NCBI GenBank assembly: GCA_947089855.1
Contig: CAMUML010000001.1
Coordinates: 62,001 to 126,000, forward strand
Direction: 5' to 3'
Source of the DNA: an uncultured Eubacterium sp.
Lineage (GTDB): Bacteria > Bacillota > Clostridia > Lachnospirales > Lachnospiraceae
Length of the DNA stretch: 64,000 bases
Part shown: positions 43,426 to 50,115 of the stretch, piece by piece
How positions within the stretch are numbered: position 1 is the stretch's first letter
How the letters are laid out: each line of letters opens with the position of its first letter
Translations under genes and position numbers: made by a program
The notes under the pieces: model-generated
Told to the model about the DNA's origin: nothing
The model's database searches: none
The model's input: only the letters and a program-made list of their open reading frames with translations

Positions 43426-44055
43426 ATGGAATTACAAAAGAAGTATGGGTATATGCGGGTGTCTACCAAAGAGCAGAATGAGGATAGGCAGCGGCTGGCG
43501 TTGTTGGAGGCAGGTGTCCCAAAGGGGCAGATTTTTATGGATAAACAATCTGGAAAAGATTTTAACCGGTCACAGTATCAGCGCCTTTTACGCAGGCTGG
43601 ATGAACATTCCGTGCTGTTTGTCAAATCCATCGACCGGCTGGGAAGGAATTATTCAGATTTAAATGAGCAGTGGCGCATTATTACAAAAGAAAAAGGGGC
43701 GGATATTGTGGTGATCGACATGCCGCTGCTGGATACCAGGAGGGAGAAAAACCTGCTTGGTACGTTTATCAGCGATATTGTATTGGCACTGTTTAGCTAT
43801 GTAGCGGAAAATGAACGTACCAATATAAAACAGCGGCAGGCGGAAGGCATAGCGGCAGCAAAGGCAAAAGGCGTGCAGTTTGGCAGGCCGCCGCTTCCGC
43901 TGCCGGATAATTTCCATAAAATGCACCAGGATTGGCGCAGTGGGGAAATTTCAATGGAGGAAGCCGCACAGGCGTGCGGGATGAGGCCGAAAACATTTTA
44001 CAGCAAAGCGGTGCAGTGTGAAAAAGATGGGATTGTTATACAATGTGGTAAGTAA
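43426..44055 (+). CDS. Small serine recombinase (Hin/Gin-size), likely flagellin-switch invertase
   Basis: The 209-residue protein has the serine recombinase catalytic domain with the nucleophile in MRVSTKEQ (Ser13), the arginines of SIDRLGRN (Arg71, Arg74), the long E-helix ENERTNIKQRQAEGIAAAKA, the GVQFGRPP hinge, and a C-terminal helix-turn-helix (ISMEEAAQACGMRPKTFY). Size and layout fit invertases and resolvases rather than large integrases. ATG 43426 follows ATGGAGG. Ten bases after its stop begins the 18-bp inverted repeat pair that brackets a flagellar promoter, so its likely job is to invert that segment. No transposon ends lie around it. Confidence 0.85.
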   Translation: MELQKKYGYMRVSTKEQNEDRQRLALLEAGVPKGQIFMDKQSGKDFNRSQYQRLLRRLDEHSVLFVKSIDRLGRNYSDLNEQWRIITKEKGADIVVIDMPLLDTRREKNLLGTFISDIVLALFSYVAENERTNIKQRQAEGIAAAKAKGVQFGRPPLPLPDNFHKMHQDWRSGEISMEEAAQACGMRPKTFYSKAVQCEKDGIVIQCGK

Positions 44056-44065
44056 AATAATCTGT

Positions 44066-44203
44066 AAAAGTATACTTTTTCAGAATACGATAAATGGCCA
44101 AAAAAAATAAAAAAATTGCTAATTAATTACTACTATATCGGCAAAAAATACCAATTATTTAATGATTTGAGGAAAATTTAGTGGACTGAAAAAGTATACT
44201 TTT
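44066..44203. promoter_or_regulatory. Candidate invertible promoter segment bounded by 18-bp inverted repeats
   Basis: The left repeat AAAAGTATACTTTTTCAG (44066-44083) and the right repeat CTGAAAAAGTATACTTTT (44186-44203) are perfect inverted copies around 102 bases. Each has a 14-bp palindromic core centred on TA, as expected for a serine-recombinase crossover site. The enclosed DNA holds one flagellar promoter on the minus strand. Confidence 0.8.
44135..44161 (-). promoter_or_regulatory. Sigma-D/sigma-28 flagellar promoter facing away from flagellin 1
   Basis: On the minus strand TAAA (44161 to 44158), a 15-base spacer and GCCGATAT (44142 to 44135) match the sigma-28 consensus TAAA-N15-GCCGATAA except for the last base. 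It points toward the recombinase 3' end. No similar promoter was found on the plus strand between here and the flagellin start, so flagellin 1 looks unexpressed in this orientation. Confidence 0.82.
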
Positions 44204-44276
44204 TTAGATATTTCTGTGTGAAAAGAAATAGCAAAAAATTAAATGGAAGGATATAACTCAAGGAGGAGATGATAGT

Positions 44277-46265
44277 ATGCAGGTATTGGCGCACAATTTG
44301 CTTTCGCAGTTTACAAACAGGCAGTTAAATGTAACTACGGAAGAAAAAGGGAAAAATACAGAAAAGCTGGCGTCTGGATATAAAATTAACCGGAGTGCGG
44401 ATGATTCTGCGGGATTAGAAATTTCAGAAAATATGCGGTGGCAAATTCGTGGTTTAAGCAGAGGGAAAAGCAATATTAAAGAGGGAATTTCACTTGTAGG
44501 TACGGCAGACGGCGCTCTAGATGAAATGCAAAGTATCTTGCAGCGTGTCAGGGAGCTTTCGGTACAGGCTTATAATGATACGAATACGGAGGCTGACCGT
44601 GATGCGATTCAAAGTGAAGTAGATGATATTTTAAATGAGGTCGACCGGATAGCAGACACGACGACGTTTAATACAAAGCAGTTGCTTAGGGGGAATCCTT
44701 TAGAAAAAATCCGTATATCAGCAGACCGGACAGTTGAAAGGGTAACAACACTTCCGCCAAAGGTAAAGGATTTGCCGGATTGGCTGAAAGATAATATGGA
44801 TCTGAGGTTAGAAGTCCATCCGAACTATACGCAAGCGCAGGATGTAACGGGTACGATGGAACATGTCGATCCAACGACTGGGCAATATCAGTACTATGGA
44901 CCTCAAAATCAATGTCCGCCGGGGTTTGATTTTATGGGTGAGTGGACTCCGACAATTGAAAACAATGTGTCAGCTCAGATGGATTTTCAAGGGCTTATAA
45001 AGCTTCCGCCAACGGTAGCTACTGCTTTAGATTTATATGAGGATATTTACAATTTAGTGGGTACGAAAGTATCATTTCCTTGCGGTACCTGTAATACTGT
45101 GATAAACAGCCTTTCATTTTGGGGTAATGAGGATATGCTTACAGTGCAAGGATTTCAAAATCCATCATGGCAAACGGACCATGAAGGGAAGATCAATTTA
45201 TCAGAAGAGCCGTTTGAATATAATGGTACGACGTATTCGGGGTATTTTGAAGCGGTGCAGGACTTAATCGACCAATATAGCGACAATTACGATAGTTCTA
45301 GTGGTTCCGCACCGGGTGATAATAATGAAAGTGCAGATGTAATAGCTTTGGCCGAGAAAATTGCAGAGGATCTGAGGGATAAGGCATTCGATGTATTGGA
45401 TAGGAAAATTGCACAGACAAACCATTTTGACAGGGTAGTTAAGGGTGATAGTCCATATAGTTTAATAGTTTACGATTATCGGGATGATAGTGCTTTGACG
45501 AATATGCATGCAGCGGACGCTACCGTTAAGACAGAATCTACTGTAATATATAAGACTAAAACCAATCAGCTGATACCAGGGACGGTTATAGAAGCAGAAG
45601 CGCCGATGAAAATTATGTGTGGCGCCCTTAAGTCCAGCTATATAGATATAGAATTATCGGATGCTTCAAGGGACGCGCTTGGATTATCTCCCTATCGGGT
45701 AAACCATTATGATGTGATAGCAACTTACAGTGATGATTATAACAGAAGGATGCTTGAGTGGGAAAGCAGTGCTACACAAAGAATCATCACGGAAGATTAT
45801 ATGGCAGATGTTATAGATCAGCAGATTCCGCCCGTTTATGGTCTAAGAAACGGGGAACGTGTTCTGATTCAGCCAGGGCAGATTACTTTTCGGCAGGAAC
45901 TTCGTACCAGAACCTATACCATCATAGAACATAGCCCTGCGAATCCGCCAATCCCAGGCCCTGATGATGTGTCGATAAAAAGAGTTTATAATCCAGATTC
46001 CCTGTATTTGGTAGACAATGCCATTGATTATGTATCGGATATAAGGTCAAGGCTGGGTGCTATTCAAAACCGTTTGGAATATGCTTACAATTTGAACGCT
46101 GGGACTTCGGAAAACACGCAGGCAGCTGAATCGCGCATTCGGGATACCGATATGGCGGAGGAAATGGTTGGATATGCAAAGCATTCCATTTTAGAACAGG
46201 CGGGGCAGTCGATGTTGGCGCAAGCGAACCAGGTTCCGCAAAGAATACTTAGCCTGTTGAGTTAG
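44277..46265 (+). CDS. Flagellin 1, under the invertible promoter
   Basis: The 662-residue flagellin has the conserved N-terminal D0/D1 helices (TEKLASGYKINRSADDSAGL) and C-terminal D1/D0 (ENTQAAESRIRDTDMAEEMV and SMLAQANQ) around a central region of about 430 residues that I cannot assign. It is divergent at the N-terminus (MQVLAHNLLSQFTNRQLNVT). Filament subunits are exported by the flagellar type III system without a signal peptide, as here. AAGGAGGAG lies before the ATG. Its only recognisable promoter lies reversed in the segment 44066-44203. Confidence 0.9.
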   Translation: MQVLAHNLLSQFTNRQLNVTTEEKGKNTEKLASGYKINRSADDSAGLEISENMRWQIRGLSRGKSNIKEGISLVGTADGALDEMQSILQRVRELSVQAYNDTNTEADRDAIQSEVDDILNEVDRIADTTTFNTKQLLRGNPLEKIRISADRTVERVTTLPPKVKDLPDWLKDNMDLRLEVHPNYTQAQDVTGTMEHVDPTTGQYQYYGPQNQCPPGFDFMGEWTPTIENNVSAQMDFQGLIKLPPTVATALDLYEDIYNLVGTKVSFPCGTCNTVINSLSFWGNEDMLTVQGFQNPSWQTDHEGKINLSEEPFEYNGTTYSGYFEAVQDLIDQYSDNYDSSSGSAPGDNNESADVIALAEKIAEDLRDKAFDVLDRKIAQTNHFDRVVKGDSPYSLIVYDYRDDSALTNMHAADATVKTESTVIYKTKTNQLIPGTVIEAEAPMKIMCGALKSSYIDIELSDASRDALGLSPYRVNHYDVIATYSDDYNRRMLEWESSATQRIITEDYMADVIDQQIPPVYGLRNGERVLIQPGQITFRQELRTRTYTIIEHSPANPPIPGPDDVSIKRVYNPDSLYLVDNAIDYVSDIRSRLGAIQNRLEYAYNLNAGTSENTQAAESRIRDTDMAEEMVGYAKHSILEQAGQSMLAQANQVPQRILSLLS

Positions 46266-46308
46266 ATTGCATTCCCTTGCAGTTACTTTTGCGGTAGCCA
46301 GACGTTAT

Positions 46309-46355
46309 ACTTTGTGGAGGATTTGCCCCATATTTGGGGCAAATCCTCTGCAAAG
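46309..46355 (+). terminator. Strong palindrome after flagellin 1
   Basis: A perfect 13-bp stem GAGGATTTGCCCC / GGGGCAAATCCTC (46317-46329 and 46336-46348), extendable with CTTTG/CAAAG. It lacks a T-run but is the only candidate terminator between flagellin 1 and the convergent Ig-like gene. The rest of this gap has the reverse family E copy at 46428-46448. Confidence 0.55.
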
Positions 46356-46462
46356 CAGGGAATGTATGCCCAGCCATTTAAAACCGCTCCGCGGTGGGCT
46401 GGATACCTGCAGCTACTGCATTTGGCCGGCGCAGTAAATGCGCAGGCCTGCCTCAACGGTTA

Positions 46463-47128
46463 CTATACTTCTTCAACCGTTAAAGTAATATCCATCCCCA
46501 TCATATTTTTTTTGGTAGAAAATGAAGTATAATCATCTTTATCCAGGGTAAGTGTTTCCGAAAATGTTTTCCCGCCTGCTTTTACGGTAATGGTTACTTT
46601 TTTGCCTTTTACGACTGCCTTATAAGTACCGGAAAATTCTTCCATTTCAAAGGTGCTTTCATTTAGTTTTGAACCTTCTGCAGTACCGTCTTCGTTAAAC
46701 GTGATTGTCATAACGTCCATACTGCCTTGATCCGTACCAGCCGTCCCTTTGTAGGATTTCCCGGCCAGCAGTTCGGAAATATCTTTGGAATTTGTACTGG
46801 AACCAGATTCCTCTTCTACGGTTATTTTGCACTTCAATGTTTTTTTGCTTACCGTTGCTTTTACGATTGCTTTTCCGGCAGCCTTTGCCGTTACTACGCC
46901 TTTGGAAGAAACGGCGGCAATGGATTTATCGGTACTCGACCATTTGATAGCGGCGCCTTTTTTTATATTTTGTACTTTAAGGGTTACCTTTTTGCCGACA
47001 GCCAGAGTGGCTGAGGTTTTGTTTAGCTTTGGGGAAGCAGCCTGGACGTTAGCTGGTGAACCCGCCAGGGAAGCAACGATCAAAGCGGCTGACAGGCATC
47101 CGCAAGAGAATTTTTTGGTAAGTTTCAT
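46463..47128 (-). CDS. Secreted protein with one Ig-like (BIG2) domain
   Basis: The 221-residue protein has a signal peptide (about 1-30, ending SPANVQAAS), one BIG2 domain (about 33-105, LNKTSATLAVGKKVTLKV) and a C-terminal beta-rich domain (about 118-221, GSMDVMTITFNEDGTAEGS) of unknown family. It is probably exported. It lies inside the flagellin locus in the opposite direction. AGGAGG lies ten bases before the ATG. It shares only the Ig-like domain with the protein at 14513-15307. Confidence 0.78.
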   Translation of the reverse strand: MKLTKKFSCGCLSAALIVASLAGSPANVQAASPKLNKTSATLAVGKKVTLKVQNIKKGAAIKWSSTDKSIAAVSSKGVVTAKAAGKAIVKATVSKKTLKCKITVEEESGSSTNSKDISELLAGKSYKGTAGTDQGSMDVMTITFNEDGTAEGSKLNESTFEMEEFSGTYKAVVKGKKVTITVKAGGKTFSETLTLDKDDYTSFSTKKNMMGMDITLTVEEV

Positions 47129-47263
47129 TTTGGGTTTCCTCCTGTACTAGTTTTTTGATAGTGGTTTGGATGGGTTTATCATACCACAATTCACTGGAAA
47201 TGTTACTATACAATTTCATAAAAATGTATAAAGAAATGGACGCTAGCTTTGTATTTCTTTTGC

Positions 47264-47365
47264 TATACCGCAGACCGCCAGAATATACAGTCATGTAACT
47301 AAGAAAGTGCCTGGCTGGCGGTCTGCAGTCGGGTTATACTGTAAATTTAACCGGTGTGCAGTATA
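47264..47365 (+). repeat. Family A dispersed repeat, copy A4
   Basis: A full copy with both dyads (arms CGCAGACCGCCAG and CTGGCGGTCTGCAG, then TATACTG...CAGTATA). Its end is only 18 bases before the -35 box of the flagellin 2 promoter. Confidence 0.85.
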
Positions 47366-47383
47366 AGTTATCGGAGGAAGTAT

Positions 47384-47410
47384 TAAGTATTTGTCCACAT
47401 GTACCGATAT
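47384..47410 (+). promoter_or_regulatory. Sigma-D/sigma-28 promoter of flagellin 2
   Basis: TAAG (47384-47387), 15 bases, and ACCGATAT (47403-47410) match the flagellar consensus with two changes. It points toward flagellin 2 and gives a leader of about 305 bases. A second family of boxes was not seen closer to the gene. Confidence 0.72.
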
Positions 47411-47420
47411 AATTTGTTAA

Positions 47421-47429
47421 GGGGGGGGG
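47421..47429 (+). repeat. Nine-G tract at the start of the flagellin 2 transcript
   Basis: Nine consecutive G residues begin 11 bases after the -10 box, at about the transcription start. Such tracts are prone to length change by slippage. A 23-codon frame starts at ATG 47438 just after it; whether it is translated is unknown. Confidence 0.7.
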
Positions 47430-47514
47430 TATTTGGAATGGAAAACGTTCAGTGCCATAGCCAGGTACCTGCTGAAAAATTGCTAGTGTACCGTCCGGAC
47501 AGAAATTAGAGTTT

Positions 47515-47629
47515 AGAGTTCTGCATAGCCTGATTTATGTCAGTGTAAGGCGAAATTTTGACGACGATGGGTGGCATCGGCTAAAAATTTTAATGCCGCA
47601 ATGGCGCAAAGCAGCTTGTGAAGAACTCT
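47515..47629. repeat. Possible 115-bp inverted-repeat element in the flagellin 2 leader
   Basis: The ends are AGAGTTCT and AGAACTCT (8-bp inverted). Inside, AAATTTT...CGATG...CATCG...AAAATTTT forms a second dyad. It could be a small mobile element or a regulatory fold of the leader RNA. No gene is seen in the 594-base gap apart from the items listed. Confidence 0.4.
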
Positions 47630-47722
47630 TATTTTTATCTGGATGGTATCCTAGATTAAAGTTCGAAAAAGGTATAGAAACAGCATGGATGTAAATAAAA
47701 ATACTCAGGGAGGAGAATCAAT

Positions 47723-49555
47723 ATGCAGGTAGTAGCGCATAATCTGCCGGCACAATTTACAAATAGGCAGTTAAATATAACGACGGCAGATAAAGCAAAA
47801 AGTGCGGAAAAGTTATCGTCGGGCTATCGGATCAACCGTGCAGCAGATGATGCAGCGGGCCTTGGTATTTCGGAGACTATGCGCTGGCAGATCCGGGGCC
47901 TTGATAAAGGCTCTAGCAATACACAGGATGGCATGTCTCTGCTTCAGGTAGCAGATGGTGCCTTGGCCCAGGTGCATAGTATGTTGGACCGGGTAAAAGA
48001 ATTATCTGTACAGGCAGCAAATGATACGAATACATTGCAAGACAGGCAGGCGATCCAAAAGGAAATTAACCAGATCATATTGGAAATAGACCGGATAGGG
48101 GATGATACCGAGTTTAATACAATAAAGGTTTTTCAAGGTGGGTATTCAAGAAGATATGGTCCTGATGGCAATCCGATTTATGGCCCAATACCGATTGAGT
48201 GTCTGCATTTGCAGTTAACGAATCCACCATTTACGGAGAATACGCCTGCAGATAGATTGTTTTTATCCGTTGTACCGGAAGGAGTTACGTCTGAAGGTGT
48301 GGCAGTAAGCGATAGATGGGAGTTATTGTATCCAAGTGGTACATCACCTTTTTCTGTTCGTGTTACTTATCCAGATCCAAATGTCAGCGGGCAGTTTAAG
48401 ACAGTGGATCATGAGATAACACTTAATGATTTGGATCGAGGAAGTTATTCATCGCAAAATGGTGTTAGCGAACGAAAGTTTAAACATGACTTTGGTGATG
48501 GAGTTGCGGTTTGTATAACACAGCGGATTGAAGTAGGACAGCATACTGGACATAGCCAAGATTATAAATTCACTTATACAATCGAGAATACAGGTTCAAC
48601 ATCAGCGGATATAAAATTTTTATTTACAGCAGATACAGCTTATAAGCCGAATGGTATTTCGAATGAAGACGCAGATAGGCGAGAAGCGTATTACATAGAA
48701 GGTCAGCGAGTAGATAATTTTTGTATGTATACACAAAATTCAGATTATTTGGCTCAGGGAACCAATAATAATTTAGATAGTATAAAAAATTTAACGAGTT
48801 ATCCAGGAACCAGAAGCTTGTCTGTAGTAGGATTAAAAGAGCGAGGTGGGACAACATTATCAGATGAATCTTTCTCTCAGAAATGGTCTTGGGCAGAGGA
48901 TCCAGAGACATTGGTAATAGGACGCTATGGTCGGTTTGATAGTTGGGACAAGTTTCAAGATGTGAGTAATACGGGTGGCCCTAGAGGAAACATGCTTGGG
49001 TATCCTACAAGAAATGATGATATAGCCCTTAGCATGATATGGAATTGTGGAACTGGAAAAGAAATAAATTTTAGTTATGGGATTGTAGAAAGGGAAAGTG
49101 ATTCAAATGTACAAGGAGCACCTGTTGATTACGATATGTCTGGTATTATACATTCAGACCATATGGATTTATGGATCCAGTCGGGTGCTTTACAATGGAG
49201 TGGGCAGTTTATTACAATTGGAGAAATGAATTCGCGTATTTTAGGAATCAGTGACTTGGATGTAACTTCACATGAAAATGCAAGCCAATCGATTGCCGCC
49301 ACAGACTGGGCCATTGACCATATCTCAGCCCAGCGCAGCTTAATTGGCGCACAGACCAACCGTCTGGAACATACGAAAATGATTGACGATAACACATCTG
49401 AAAATACACAGGCCGCGGAGTCCAGGCTGCGGGATACCGATATGGCAGAAGAAATGGTGGATTATTCCAAACATTCGATTTTAGAGCAGGCGGGGGAAGC
49501 TATGCTGGCGCAGGCAAACCAGATGCCGCAAGGGATTTTAAACTTACTGTTTTAA
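47723..49555 (+). CDS. Flagellin 2
   Basis: The 610-residue flagellin has conserved ends (SAEKLSSGYRINRAADDAAG and ENTQAAESRLRDTDMAEEMV) around a 350-residue middle that begins after FNTIKVFQGGY. The middle is beta-rich, with an HTGHSQDYKFTYTIENTG stretch, is AT-rich compared with the ends, and is not recognised. It has its own sigma-D promoter at 47384 and GGGAGGAG before the ATG. It is likely a main filament subunit in the state shown here. Confidence 0.9.
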   Translation: MQVVAHNLPAQFTNRQLNITTADKAKSAEKLSSGYRINRAADDAAGLGISETMRWQIRGLDKGSSNTQDGMSLLQVADGALAQVHSMLDRVKELSVQAANDTNTLQDRQAIQKEINQIILEIDRIGDDTEFNTIKVFQGGYSRRYGPDGNPIYGPIPIECLHLQLTNPPFTENTPADRLFLSVVPEGVTSEGVAVSDRWELLYPSGTSPFSVRVTYPDPNVSGQFKTVDHEITLNDLDRGSYSSQNGVSERKFKHDFGDGVAVCITQRIEVGQHTGHSQDYKFTYTIENTGSTSADIKFLFTADTAYKPNGISNEDADRREAYYIEGQRVDNFCMYTQNSDYLAQGTNNNLDSIKNLTSYPGTRSLSVVGLKERGGTTLSDESFSQKWSWAEDPETLVIGRYGRFDSWDKFQDVSNTGGPRGNMLGYPTRNDDIALSMIWNCGTGKEINFSYGIVERESDSNVQGAPVDYDMSGIIHSDHMDLWIQSGALQWSGQFITIGEMNSRILGISDLDVTSHENASQSIAATDWAIDHISAQRSLIGAQTNRLEHTKMIDDNTSENTQAAESRLRDTDMAEEMVDYSKHSILEQAGEAMLAQANQMPQGILNLLF

Positions 49556-49578
49556 CAATCTTATTTCTTGGAAAAAGG

Positions 49579-49612
49579 GGCAGCTTTCTATACAGAAAAC
49601 TGCCTGCTGTTT
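49579..49612 (+). terminator. Possible terminator after flagellin 2
   Basis: GGCAGCTTTCT / AGAAAACTGCC (one mismatch) with a four-base loop, then TGCTGTTTT. It starts 24 bases after the flagellin 2 stop. Confidence 0.55.
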
Positions 49613-49663
49613 TCTACAGCAGATAAAACCAGTAATATCATTTGATAAAAGGAGCGGTTGCAT

Positions 49664-50041
49664 ATGGGGCAGATTAAGCAATATAGCTGTAAATGCGGCT
49701 ATGAAAAACGGGTATTTGCCGGAGGCGGGCTGTTTGGGTGCAATGTCAAACATATTGCAAAATTTTTCCCGGAAGAAGTCGTGCAGTTTCAAAAAGAACG
49801 GGAAGAAGGCAGGGTAAAGAGCTATATTATGGAAAACGAGCTATTTTCGTGCAGCACCTGCCAGGAAATCATGGAGCTGCCGGTATTTTCTTATAAAAGG
49901 AAGGACGGCTATACCTGCCGCTTCCAGAAAAACTGCCCGGATTGCGGAGGGGCGGTATCTGTACAGGAAGATGAAGAAAACCCCGCATGCCCGAAATGCG
50001 GCTTGCGGATGCGGTATGAGGTCCTGGGTGATTGGGATTAG
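49664..50041 (+). CDS. Zinc-ribbon protein between flagellin genes
   Basis: The 125-residue soluble protein has three cysteine pairs: CKCGY near the start, CSTC in the middle, and CPDC / CPKCGLRMRYE at the end, which suggests two zinc ribbons. I do not recognise a function. AAAGGAG lies before ATG 49664. It ends 74 bases before flagellin 3 in the same direction, so both may be cotranscribed. Confidence 0.65.
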   Translation: MGQIKQYSCKCGYEKRVFAGGGLFGCNVKHIAKFFPEEVVQFQKEREEGRVKSYIMENELFSCSTCQEIMELPVFSYKRKDGYTCRFQKNCPDCGGAVSVQEDEENPACPKCGLRMRYEVLGDWD

Positions 50042-50115
50042 CAACTGCGTTGGCAAATGGAAAGGATCCGGGCGGCTAGAGGAAGGCCGGATATTTACTA
50101 CATGGAGGTAGAAAC

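Noticed and set aside
47438..47509. 23-codon leader peptide in the flagellin 2 leader
   Set aside because: It has a start after the G-tract but no clear regulatory codon pattern or attenuator; kept only as a note in the G-tract entry.
49624..49650. Sigma-28 promoter before the zinc-ribbon gene
   Set aside because: TAAA and TTTGATAA are only 13 bases apart and overlap the ribosome binding site.
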